From: Neobacillus sp. SuZ13
Lineage (GTDB): Bacteria; Bacillota; Bacilli; Bacillales; Cytobacillaceae
Direction: 5' to 3'
Assembly (NCBI RefSeq): GCF_030123365.1
Contig: NZ_CP126107.1
Span: forward strand, 3,271,501-3,335,500
DNA: 64,000 nucleotides
Both the position numbers and the translations under genes were made by a program. How positions within the stretch are numbered: position 1 is the stretch's first letter; each line of letters begins with the position of its first letter. The notes under the pieces were generated by a model. That model made no database searches and was not told the origin of the DNA. It worked only from the letters and a program-made list of their open reading frames with translations. This document shows, one piece after another, positions 33,023 to 40,794 of the stretch.

Positions 33023-34987
33023 TCATTCTAACAAACCTTCATAATCTTCTTTGTACATCCATTTGAAGCCCTCAGCTTTATTTCTTACACCATTGCAACA
33101 AGCAGAAATATTGGAACGATTTTTCCCAATCTCATTCTCCGCATCTTTAATACTTGAATATTCTTTGATAAATTTACCGTTTAAATCTAATTTAACAATA
33201 GTTCGTTTTCCTTTGTATTTTATTTCATAAGAAAGTGGAGCATTATTGGCTTCATAATCTTCCATGTACATCCATTTGAAACCATAAGCTAAACTGGTTT
33301 TACCTTTACAATTTTTAGAAATTGTAGAACTGTCTTTTCCAATTTCATTAGCGGCATCTGTAATACTTGAATATTCTTTGATAAATTTACCGTATGTGTC
33401 TAATTTGACGATGCTTCTTTTAGTTTTATCTTTTGTTTCATTTATTAGCGTATTATTGTTTGCTTCATATTCATCTTTGTACATCCACTTGTAGCCACCA
33501 GCATGGTTATACTTGCCTTTACAAGTCAGTGTTATATTAGAAAGAGTGATGCCTAAAACTTCAGAAGCTTGTGAAATAAACTCCCAATATCTGATGAATT
33601 CTCCATCCATAGAAAGTTGCACGATTTCTTTTCTGCGTTTTTTCCCAACGATAATTGAACCTCTTCTTCTTGCTTCTCCAAATGTATAATCACACCAACC
33701 TAATTCTTTACCTTGTTTTAAATACCTTCTAGTTGTAATGTCCGATAATTTGACTTTCTCACAAATTTCAATGATGCCATTTCCTTCTTCCCATAATTCA
33801 CAAACGGTTTCGACTAAATTATTACATCCAAATTCATGACATTTTAGCCAATTAATAGCTTCGAGATCAAACATTGTTGCTAAATGACTTGAAAAGAGAC
33901 TTTTTTGGATGTGTTCTATCGTTGATTCCCTACAATCTAACACCACATAATTTCTATCCTCAATTCCATTACCTTTGGCAAGGTTCTTTTTTAATTCGTC
34001 ATTTTCCTGTTCTTCCTCTAGTGTTCTACTGCTGTCGCCAAAATGACCTTTTTCAAAATGTTGTTTACCATGAGTTTCAATGATAACATTCCGAGATAGG
34101 ATATAAAAATCATATCTTTTAGTTCCCTTTAACTTTGGATTGCTATGAGGTATATTTTTCGACCAATCGAATGTTTTCTGAAATTCAAATTCAATAGGTA
34201 ATTGGCTTAAAAATTCAAAAGTGAACTTTTCTGGATAGCTCACCCCATCTGAACATCTCGGGCAAGAAAATCCATAAGAAGTCACACTACTGACAGGTGT
34301 TTTTTTCTCAAAACCACACCGACTACATACAAATTCTTCTTTTTTTCCGCTTTTAGCAGTAACTTCATAGCCACGTTGTTCGTCCTTTAATAATTGAGCG
34401 ACGTGAGGATGTGTCTTCCATAAATCATTAAAACCTTTTAAGATTCTTTTATTTCCATTAGTGCAAAAAGGACAATTACACCCATTTGAGGTTCTTAAGT
34501 AAACCATCAATGGATATTCGTTTTTACATTTGGGGCAGTTCCAAAGATATTCTTCTCCGCTTCCATAGGAAATGTTTTTTGGTTTTTGAATATTGTTATC
34601 ACTAAACTCCAATAGAAGATATTCCTTATCATTATTCAACGCATAATACTCTAATGATTTTTCATAGGGTGGGTTTTCTTTTTGAGTTCTAGCTCCATAA
34701 GCGCGGGCACATTTATCACATCTATCTTTACCATCGGAATTTTCTCTGGATCTTAATATAACTTGAAATGAAGTGGGTTTATGTTCTCCGCATTCATCAC
34801 AAATTTTAGTTAGTCTTACTTTTGAACATTTTGATAAATCTTTAGTTTTGACTTTAATTTTTGTCCCTTGTGGCACACTCATGCCCCATTTTCTCTTAAC
34901 TTTAGGTATTTCATAACCTAATTTTTCAAAATGGGTAACATTTCTACTGGTTATTTCAATTTCAACTTTTTCTTCAAGTATCGCCAA
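33023..34987 (-). CDS. Large putative homing endonuclease: zinc ribbons, PD-(D/E)XK/Vsr-like nuclease, three NUMOD1-like repeats
   Basis: A 654-residue protein. Residues 60-255 hold several zinc ribbons (CDECGEHKPTS, WNCPKCKNEYP, NCPFC, FVCSRCGF, SCPRC) including FNDLWKTHPHVAQLL typical of the probable-zinc-ribbon family. Residues 258-370 look like a Vsr/EDxHD-type nuclease (YPEKFTFEFL, KRYDFYILSRNVIIETHGKQ then HFEKG). An HTH-like part follows, then three NUMOD1-like units (e.g. SIVKLDTYGKFIKEYSSITD then AANEIGKDSSTIS). This is how I-Bth0305I-like homing endonucleases of Bacillus phages are built. It is one whole cassette between repeats. Confidence 0.8.
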   Translation of the reverse strand: MAILEEKVEIEITSRNVTHFEKLGYEIPKVKRKWGMSVPQGTKIKVKTKDLSKCSKVRLTKICDECGEHKPTSFQVILRSRENSDGKDRCDKCARAYGARTQKENPPYEKSLEYYALNNDKEYLLLEFSDNNIQKPKNISYGSGEEYLWNCPKCKNEYPLMVYLRTSNGCNCPFCTNGNKRILKGFNDLWKTHPHVAQLLKDEQRGYEVTAKSGKKEEFVCSRCGFEKKTPVSSVTSYGFSCPRCSDGVSYPEKFTFEFLSQLPIEFEFQKTFDWSKNIPHSNPKLKGTKRYDFYILSRNVIIETHGKQHFEKGHFGDSSRTLEEEQENDELKKNLAKGNGIEDRNYVVLDCRESTIEHIQKSLFSSHLATMFDLEAINWLKCHEFGCNNLVETVCELWEEGNGIIEICEKVKLSDITTRRYLKQGKELGWCDYTFGEARRRGSIIVGKKRRKEIVQLSMDGEFIRYWEFISQASEVLGITLSNITLTCKGKYNHAGGYKWMYKDEYEANNNTLINETKDKTKRSIVKLDTYGKFIKEYSSITDAANEIGKDSSTISKNCKGKTSLAYGFKWMYMEDYEANNAPLSYEIKYKGKRTIVKLDLNGKFIKEYSSIKDAENEIGKNRSNISACCNGVRNKAEGFKWMYKEDYEGLLE

Positions 34988-35174
34988 TTTTTTTCACCTT
35001 ATCTTTACATCGTGGTTTCACACTATTTATTTTAATTATACAGCATACACTATTCAACAACTTTCGCTAATCTGCTTCGTTAGTTTAAGTGTAGACATTC
35101 ACAATCTTTAAATTATAAATAAAGTATAATTTATTTTTCTAGTTGTTAAAAAAAGCACCTTTTCAGGCACCCTT

Positions 35175-35453
35175 TTAACGTCTACTTGATTTTGTTTTTA
35201 ACATATACCAAGACCTAACTTGTTTATGGAGTTCATCCTTACCTTTGCTGCTGATAACTTCTACAACCTTCTCATAGCTTACATTTAATTTTTTTGATAC
35301 TATAGGAATACTACTTGCGATTGCATACTCTTTAACAATTTCTTCTTCTAAGTTGGATGGTTGATACGATTCAATTAGATCAACTAAATAGGTTAGTCTC
35401 TTAATTTCACTTTTCGCACGGTCTAAAGTTATTAACCATTGGACACCTCCCAT
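35175..35453 (-). CDS. HTH-like small protein, paralogue 3 of 3, with disturbed start
   Basis: The body (ITLDRAKSEIKRLTYLVDLI, SSIPIVSKKLNVSYEKVVEV, SSKGKDELHKQVRSWYM) matches the copies at 15463 and 24940. Here the ATG correctly spaced after GGGAGGTG (35439) is out of frame with the body; the only in-frame ATG (35453) lies before the ribosome site. A short deletion at the start, near a TTAATAA repeat, would explain this. It may be silent or started at a non-standard codon. Confidence 0.65.
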   Translation of the reverse strand: MGGVQWLITLDRAKSEIKRLTYLVDLIESYQPSNLEEEIVKEYAIASSIPIVSKKLNVSYEKVVEVISSKGKDELHKQVRSWYMLKTKSSRR

Positions 35454-35624
35454 ATTATGTTACGGATTAATCATAAGTTATTTGGGAAACGTTTTATTAG
35501 TATAATTGTGAATGTTTTTAGAACAAAAAAAAGAGTGACCAATCAGCACTCCTTCCTTATTTATTGCTGAGGGAATTACTTTTTAATACCTTAGATTAAA
35601 AAGTGAATAAATAAAATCAAGATT

Positions 35625-36110
35625 TCAATCAAACTGTTTCCAATAATAGTTTTTTCCACCTGAATATTTAGCTGTCTTATGATAAAAATCATACCAATAT
35701 TCCAAAGCAAGTAGGAAAGCTTCCTTCTTAAATGGTATATGTAGTGCGTTTTGCTCTTTAAGTGACTTTGGACATAAATCGTTATCCATTCTGTTTCTTT
35801 TGTTGATATTTACTGCAATAATCGGTATGTCGAGTTTTTGTGCTTGTTTTATCTCCCATCCAACATACTTATGATGATTCTTAGTCCTTTCTCCAATTAA
35901 AACTATCATCAATTTAGTATTTACTAATCTTTCTCTTAATCTCCTTTTAATTGTTACTTCATTACTAAAATGCATGATGGTGTTCAATTCATGAGCATTA
36001 TGGAATTTAAAATCGAAATTATTGTTTTTATCCCACATTTTCAATGTATTATAATATTTGTTATCACTATCATATTCAACACAAACATAAACTTTATTTC
36101 TGTACGCCAT
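35625..36110 (-). CDS. TIR-like (ThsB/MTH538, DUF1863) domain protein
   Basis: A 161-residue single-domain protein. It opens NKVYVCVEYDSDNKYYNTLK, continues with IKRRLRERLVNTKLMIVLIG and ERTKNHHKYVGWEIKQAQKL, then DIPIIAVNINKRNRM. The strand-loop-helix order and the xGWEI block, whose Glu is the probable catalytic residue, are those of TIR-like domains such as ThsB of Thoeris, which make a NAD-derived signal on phage infection. It is 14 bases downstream of a multi-helix membrane protein gene and shares its transcript. No ThsA (SIR2-SLOG or Macro) gene is nearby. Confidence 0.82.
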   Translation of the reverse strand: MAYRNKVYVCVEYDSDNKYYNTLKMWDKNNNFDFKFHNAHELNTIMHFSNEVTIKRRLRERLVNTKLMIVLIGERTKNHHKYVGWEIKQAQKLDIPIIAVNINKRNRMDNDLCPKSLKEQNALHIPFKKEAFLLALEYWYDFYHKTAKYSGGKNYYWKQFD

Positions 36111-36124
36111 ATCCCATTATCTCC

Positions 36125-36814
36125 TTAATCTTTATCAGCTTTTGGTAATGATTTTGCAAGTATGAGAGTAACAAAAATGAACATGTTGATGACTTGAGAT
36201 ATTTCTATTAGTGTACCTTTTTGATCTGATGCCTTTAAAGATTCAAAATCAATTGCAAATGATTTCGTTACACTATTTATAAAATATACGATATACTCAT
36301 TACTCCATTTATCTTTCGAATTTAATGTAAAGTGATCTGGAGTCATGGAATAATAAAAATATACATAACATAACATCATAAAAGCTATTGAAATAAACAA
36401 GGTAATAAATCTTCTTCTAACTCTATTAACTGTTAAATGATTTTCCTTTAGTGCATCCTCGACCCAAAGATGGTAATAGAAATAAGTAAAAATATTAGTT
36501 ACGATTAAATACCAAACAATAATTAATATCCATAAATTTTTGTATCCTTCAAATAAAACAATTAATACAAATAGAAATTTTAATATTATGAATAGGTCTA
36601 TTGCATAGTTTCTATTTCTTCTAACTTTCACCCATCTGATTTTTTCACTTTTATCTTTAAAATACCTACTAGTGAAAATATCTGAAAGTTTTTTGATATA
36701 CTCAACAATATTTAAGTAAAAAACAATGGTTATTAAAAATTTAATTAATGGATAAATTAATCCATTATCAGAACTTCTTTCTCTTCTTCTGTTTGTATAC
36801 AAAAAATCACCCAT
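36125..36814 (-). CDS. Multi-helix membrane protein paired with the TIR gene
   Basis: A 229-residue protein with about five apolar helices: near residues 22-42 (YPLIKFLITIVFYLNIVEYI), 75-92, 95-115, 138-156 (FITLFISIAFMMLCYVYFYY) and 205-224 (VINMFIFVTLILAKSLPKA). Between the last two is an extended polar loop (TPDHFTLNSKDKWSNEYIVY). Basic loops sit between helices 1-2 and 3-4. I know no family for it. As the first gene of a two-gene unit with a TIR protein, it could be the effector, opening the membrane when the TIR signal appears; that is inference. Confidence 0.75.
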   Translation of the reverse strand: MGDFLYTNRRRERSSDNGLIYPLIKFLITIVFYLNIVEYIKKLSDIFTSRYFKDKSEKIRWVKVRRNRNYAIDLFIILKFLFVLIVLFEGYKNLWILIIVWYLIVTNIFTYFYYHLWVEDALKENHLTVNRVRRRFITLFISIAFMMLCYVYFYYSMTPDHFTLNSKDKWSNEYIVYFINSVTKSFAIDFESLKASDQKGTLIEISQVINMFIFVTLILAKSLPKADKD

Positions 36815-36817
36815 CAA

Positions 36818-37234
36818 TTCTTGAAAAAAAGTTTGCTTTTATATTGCTCCGTTTTTTCTTAAATTTTTCATAATTTGAGAATTGTCATTTTAAACGCAAT
36901 AAAAGAATACTTCATCATCATGATTTTCAATATCCCAGCCCTTTGGATCATCTAACACTGTTTGAATACAACTCAGATAGTTAAGCAATTGTTTGAATTA
37001 AATTTAATCCTACTTATTTACTAATTTTAACATAACTTTGCAAATTATCTTGTACTTACGATAGATTTTCGAAATTTTTTCTATGGGCGATGTATTGTCC
37101 ATTATACTTTTCTATCCAAAGATAATTTTGATAACTACAAATCTGATTATGAAAGGATTTTTAAAATGAATAGGTAAATTTTAAATTGGTGATTAAAATT
37201 ACGAAAATATAGAGTAACATTGGCTGGTTAATAA
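36818..37234. other. Gene-poor AT-rich stretch with a gene remnant
   Basis: No complete gene is seen. The minus strand of about 36892-36993 encodes the orphan end LDDPKGWDIENHDDEVFFYC, the C-terminus of some lost gene. The rest is AT-rich and carries the promoter of the membrane-TIR pair. Confidence 0.5.
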
Positions 37235-37412
37235 ATAAAATTAGAATATTCAAGGGAAGATTTAAGGCAGAGATATAAAAAGACAGCTAATACGTTTTCA
37301 AACTGGTGTACAGGAAAGAGTTTTCCTTCTTCACCAAATTGTTTGGTCTGCTGAGATATTGAATTGTAAGGTGGATGATCTTTATGAACGAAAAGTGGAT
37401 GAAACTAATTGA
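37235..37412 (+). pseudogene. Decayed XRE regulator, relative of the gene at 22529
   Basis: Frames read SNWCTGKSFPSSPN and CKVDDLYERKVDETN, matching SNWCTGRTYPSVPQ and VKFEDMYEEEKNE of the intact XRE protein, but an in-frame TGA and a frame change separate them and the helix-turn-helix is lost. It overlaps the start of the SinI-like gene. Confidence 0.65.
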
Positions 37413-37548
37413 AGAATGTGAAACAAACGGATATACTCCAAGTGAGGTTCGACGCATCCTCATGTACTATGAGATGGCAAAAGATATTGATAACAAATTA
37501 AAGAAATTGTTTGAGGATGAAGAATATGAGATTAAAGGATTTACGTAG
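37384..37548 (+). CDS. SinI-like small anti-repressor candidate
   Basis: A 54-residue product: MNEKWMKLIEECETNGYTPS then EVRRILMYYEMAKDI and an acidic tail. The EWxxLIxEAxxxGxxxxEIRxxL pattern is that of SinI domains, which bind and disarm SinR-type XRE repressors. It directly follows a decayed XRE gene, which suggests the two were once a regulator pair. Its ATG overlaps the end of that pseudogene; GGTGGATGATCTTT upstream gives a weak ribosome site. Confidence 0.6.
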   Translation: MNEKWMKLIEECETNGYTPSEVRRILMYYEMAKDIDNKLKKLFEDEEYEIKGFT

Positions 37549-37597
37549 AGAGATAAGGAATTTACTTACATAATAGATATTTAAGGGGGGCATTATT

Positions 37598-38275
37598 ATG
37601 GCAAATATAGAATTGATTGAGTCCAAAAAAGGGCTATTGAAGAAAGTAGCTATTCCTGCAGCTGCCATTATTTTATTTTCAACCGGATATGGATTCGGTT
37701 CGAACGGCGCTAAAACCGAACTTAACGGAGAAAAAATGAAATACGAAGAAGTCGCAAAGGAAATTAAATCGGAAAAAGAAGATCTAACAACATATAAAGC
37801 TACCGTTAAAGAAATACAAGCAAAAATTAAAACAGTAAATAATGATTATGCTGCTAGAAAAAAGGAATTTGATGAAGCGAAAAAAATAGCTGACTCAATA
37901 AAAGGCGCAACAGGGCAATTGGACACTTTAAGTAGCAATATTGAGTCAAAGAAAAAGGAAATTGGATCGTTGGATAAAGATATTGAAGCAAAAAAAGATG
38001 AACTTGCAAGTATTGAGGGTACCATTAAAGTTAAAAAGGATGCACCCAAGTCTTTAAGCGCAGGAACATATACCATCGGTAAAGATATCCCTGCTGGACG
38101 TTATAAGGCTACTCCTGTAGGTGGTGGGAGTAATTTTGTTACGTTTGATTTAGAAGGGATTCCAGATGTAAATACTATACTCGGTAGCGGTGGTGAACCA
38201 TCTTATACGTTTGAAGCAATAGATGGGTATAAACTTCAAACTGAATCAGCTGTTAAATTAATTCCAATTGAATAA
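37598..38275 (+). CDS. Membrane-anchored coiled-coil protein with conserved C-terminal beta domain
   Basis: A 225-residue product. An N-terminal helix (VAIPAAAIILFSTGYGFGSN) anchors it, a long coiled coil spans about residues 45-150 (AKEIKSEKEDLTTYKATVKE, IESKKKEIGSLDKDIEAKKD), and the end (SAGTYTIGKDIPAGRYKATP, then SYTFEAIDGYKLQTESAVKL) is a small beta domain found on many exported Bacillus and Streptomyces proteins. AAGGGGGGCATTATT precedes the ATG. It is 12 bases before the second 82-residue gene, probably one operon. Confidence 0.78.
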   Translation: MANIELIESKKGLLKKVAIPAAAIILFSTGYGFGSNGAKTELNGEKMKYEEVAKEIKSEKEDLTTYKATVKEIQAKIKTVNNDYAARKKEFDEAKKIADSIKGATGQLDTLSSNIESKKKEIGSLDKDIEAKKDELASIEGTIKVKKDAPKSLSAGTYTIGKDIPAGRYKATPVGGGSNFVTFDLEGIPDVNTILGSGGEPSYTFEAIDGYKLQTESAVKLIPIE

Positions 38276-38287
38276 TGGGCGGGAATA

Positions 38288-38536
38288 ATGAACATAGTGA
38301 TTGAAATACATTACAAATCTGATAGTAGAGCCTTACAAACTGGCAAATTTCCACTAAGGGGAAGAACCTCTGTGCAAGTGGCTTTAGATTTTTGGAAGCA
38401 AATAAAAAAGGAAATGTCTTATCACGCTCAATTGGAGAATGTTATTGCAGACGGGAATCAGGATATTACGCAACAAGTAATAGCCCTTGAAGAACAAGAG
38501 TGGAATAAATCGATGAATGATAATTTGCCTTTTTAA
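38288..38536 (+). CDS. 82-residue conserved protein, copy 2
   Basis: MNIVIEIHYKSDSRALQTGK...NDNLPF is about 80% identical to the protein at 23217. GGGCGGGAATA precedes the ATG. As with copy 1, it is followed by a CCCCTCTCAATTAAGAGA terminator and then the duplicated extended -10 promoter. Function unknown. Confidence 0.75.
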   Translation: MNIVIEIHYKSDSRALQTGKFPLRGRTSVQVALDFWKQIKKEMSYHAQLENVIADGNQDITQQVIALEEQEWNKSMNDNLPF

Positions 38537-38537
38537 A

Positions 38538-38579
38538 ATAGATAAAGCCCCTCTCAATTAAGAGAAGGGCTTATTTTTT
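38538..38579 (+). terminator. Terminator, repeated-family member
   Basis: AGATAAAGCCCCTCTCAATT then AAGAGAAGGGCTTATTTTTT. Nearly identical to 24584-24622. Confidence 0.85.
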
Positions 38580-38620
38580 TGTGTATTTTTTTGAAACTTT
38601 TCCACTATTAGTTCTGTATT

Positions 38621-38660
38621 ACTGGTATAATTCTACTATACTAGAAAAAATAGGGGGAAA
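38621..38660 (+). promoter_or_regulatory. Extended -10 promoter, duplicate of 23651
   Basis: TACTGGTATAATTCTACTAT with the -10 hexamer at 38626-38631, followed by TAGGGGGAAATAT. Similarity to the first copy extends upstream to TTTGAAACTTTT. Confidence 0.75.
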
Positions 38661-38664
38661 TATT

Positions 38665-39018
38665 ATGAGTGAGTTAACTGTAAATATAAACCAAACTCAT
38701 GCAGCACAAACAGAAGGAAAGTCTTATTTCGATGGTGGATTACTTCAATATATTGGATGGTCAATACTGGGCTTTTTAGTTACAGTTTGTACATTTGGAA
38801 TCTGTTATCCTTGGTCGATTACCATGATTTTAGGATGGAAAACAAGACATACAGTGATTAATGGGAGAAGATTACAATTCACTGGATCAGCAATTGGATT
38901 ATTTGGAAATTGGATTAAGTGGTGGATTTTAACTATTATTACACTGGGTATCTACAGTTTTTGGTTATTTATCGCAATGGAAAAATGGAAAACAAAACAT
39001 ACTGTTTTTGCAGATTAA
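38665..39018 (+). CDS. DUF898 (YjgN)-like membrane protein
   Basis: A 117-residue protein. SYFDGGLLQYIGWSILGFLV and FLVTVCTFGICYPWSITMIL then GWKTRHTVINGRRLQFTGSA are typical of DUF898; a second apolar block WIKWWILTIITLGIYSFWLF follows with WKTKHTVFAD at the end. It should have three to four helices. ATG 38665 follows AGGGGG; a longer frame from 38581 would cross the promoter. Role unknown. Confidence 0.8.
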   Translation: MSELTVNINQTHAAQTEGKSYFDGGLLQYIGWSILGFLVTVCTFGICYPWSITMILGWKTRHTVINGRRLQFTGSAIGLFGNWIKWWILTIITLGIYSFWLFIAMEKWKTKHTVFAD

Positions 39019-39064
39019 TGAATAAAATTTCCATGCAACTAATTTACTATTATTGGAGGTACAT

Positions 39065-39769
39065 ATGAAAAAACTAAGAACGCTTTTAGTATCGTTCACC
39101 ATTTTCGCTTTATTCTTAGCCATTTTTCCTAGTCAATCATCTGCCCATAGTGGGAGACTAGACAAATTAGGTGGTCACTTTAGGAACTCTGACTGCTCAT
39201 ACTTATTACATAAGCCTACTAGTCTAGCTAAAAAAGCTAAAACTAAAGCTGCATTACTTACACTTATTAAAAAGTACAGCAGTAATACATGCAAAAACAA
39301 TTTAACAACCAGTAAGATCAGCCTCGAAGGTTACAAACTCCCTTCTGGCACTGTTACTTCAAAACCAACATTAAAAACAAAGTACACAGCAACTTTTTCA
39401 AAATGCACAGATGGCGATACGGCAAACTTCAAAATTAAAGGCAAAGTCTATAAAACACGCTTTTTGTTTATAGATACACCGGAATATACAACATCAAAAG
39501 AGAAATACGGAAAAGAAGCAAGTAATTACACATGCTCAAAAATAAAGAAAGCCAAGAAAATCACCTTAGAATTAGATGGTAAGGATAAGTACGATAAATA
39601 TGGTCGTCTTTTAGCTTGGGTATGGGTTGATGGAAAACTGCTTCAAGAGAGTATCACTAAAGCAGGATGGGTTGAGGATTATTACGATTACGGAACCTAT
39701 AGACATGAAAGTAAAATTCGTACTGCAATGAAATATGCTAAAAAATATCATAAAGGTATGTATAAGTAA
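39065..39769 (+). CDS. Secreted thermonuclease-like (SNase) protein
   Basis: A 234-residue exported nuclease. The signal is KLRTLLVSFTIFALFLAIFP with cleavage near SSAHS. A YHYH-like part (HSGRLDKLGGHFRNSDCSYL) leads to a staphylococcal-nuclease fold: SKCTDGDTANFKIKGKVYKT, RFLFIDTPEYTT with the catalytic Arg and Asp, GKEASNYTCSKIKKAKKITL, and KYGRLLAWVWVDGKLLQESI with the second Arg. It cuts DNA and RNA in the presence of Ca2+. GGAGGTACAT precedes ATG 39065. It is the second exported nuclease of the element. Confidence 0.9.
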   Translation: MKKLRTLLVSFTIFALFLAIFPSQSSAHSGRLDKLGGHFRNSDCSYLLHKPTSLAKKAKTKAALLTLIKKYSSNTCKNNLTTSKISLEGYKLPSGTVTSKPTLKTKYTATFSKCTDGDTANFKIKGKVYKTRFLFIDTPEYTTSKEKYGKEASNYTCSKIKKAKKITLELDGKDKYDKYGRLLAWVWVDGKLLQESITKAGWVEDYYDYGTYRHESKIRTAMKYAKKYHKGMYK

Positions 39770-39775
39770 TTTAGT

Positions 39776-39808
39776 TGCCCCTCTCGATTAAGAGAAGGGC
39801 TTTATTGT
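39776..39808 (+). terminator. Terminator, repeated-family member
   Basis: TTGCCCCTCTCGATTAAGAG then AAGGGCTTTATTG. Confidence 0.8.
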
Positions 39809-39868
39809 TGTGCATTTTTTTGCAATATATTGATACAGAAGATTTCAAGTTAACATTTAAAGTAGAAT

Positions 39869-39907
39869 AAACTAAAAAAGCCCATCTTTGGTGAGGGCTT
39901 TTTTGGG
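39869..39907 (-). terminator. Terminator after the broken lipoprotein gene
   Basis: AAAAAAGCCC and GGGCTTTTTT pair around ATCTTTGGTGA; it serves the minus-strand gene and possibly the nuclease transcript. Confidence 0.75.
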
Positions 39908-40432
39908 TTATTGCCATTCATTGGGATAAATACTTATGTTTGACTCATGAAACATTTTATCGAATGTTATTTCATAGCCAAATTTGTAAGGCTCGATTTT
40001 ATCACCAAACTTGATTCCAAATGCTTTTTCTAGTTCTTCTTGAGATTTTGAAGTTTCAATTTGAATGGATGCTAATTTTCCATTGTAAAAAACAGCTAAA
40101 GCATAATCAAAAAGATCATTTTCTCCATAAGAAAGATAATCTGCTTTTACAATTGAATTATCTTTCAACTGAAATTTTCCATTGTTAAACTGTTCTTCTT
40201 CAGTATCTATTTTAAACATTTTATTAAATTCATCTTTCGTAATAAAAGTTTTATCAATAGTTACTTCATTATCCACTTTTCCCTTTAGAGTTTCTGGACT
40301 TTCTTTCTTTTGTTCTTGTTGTGGTTGTGTAGCAGCTTCTTATGATTGCCCGTCATTACTTGTACAACTAACTAAGAATAAAGCAATTGATAAACTTAAA
40401 CAAAACATTTTTATATGGAATGTATTTTTCAC
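39908..40432 (-). pseudogene. Lipoprotein gene interrupted by an ochre codon
   Basis: From GTG 40432, preceded by AGGAGGG, the frame gives a lipoprotein signal (FCLSLSIALFLVSCTSNDGQ) and meets TAA at 40340-40342. The same frame then continues through a Glu/Gln/Pro linker and VDNEVTIDKTFITKDEFNKM, DSIVKADYLSYGEN-like beta segments, to a stop at 39908. Without the stop it would be a 174-residue lipoprotein. The globular part alone could start at a GTG (40276) but would lack export. Sequencing error not excluded. Confidence 0.78.
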
Positions 40433-40794
40433 TTTTTTCCCTCCTAGTTACTTCTTATTCTATAACTGATACGATATTCCTTTAGAAAGGTTTCGAAAAA
40501 AAGCCACCTCAATTAGCGACTGCCCCGTTATCATGAGAATTAGAAAAAACACCTATGCTACCTGTCCCTTGTAATCCAGTGGACAGTAGATTAATTTAGC
40601 CTTAATGCGTATCTCGATACATATATTGATTTACAATTATTAGGAAACGTATCACACAGAACAATTTTTCACTGTCTTGTTTGATGAGTAAACAGTTTGG
40701 AGATATTATTTACCTTACCAAAAAAGGGATCGTCAATTGGACGATTCCTTTCTCAACTAAAGCATATTCAATAAGAAGCACATAAATTTTTTTA
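40433..40794. other. Gene-free stretch with palindromic-repeat remnants
   Basis: No gene is seen. Partial arms resembling the cassette repeat occur at about 40500-40545 (GACTGCCCCGTTATCATGAG) and 40758-40785 (CTCAACTAAAGCATATTCAA). A hairpin at 40728-40752 (ATCGTCCAATTGACGAT on the minus strand) may terminate the next gene leftwards. Confidence 0.5.
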
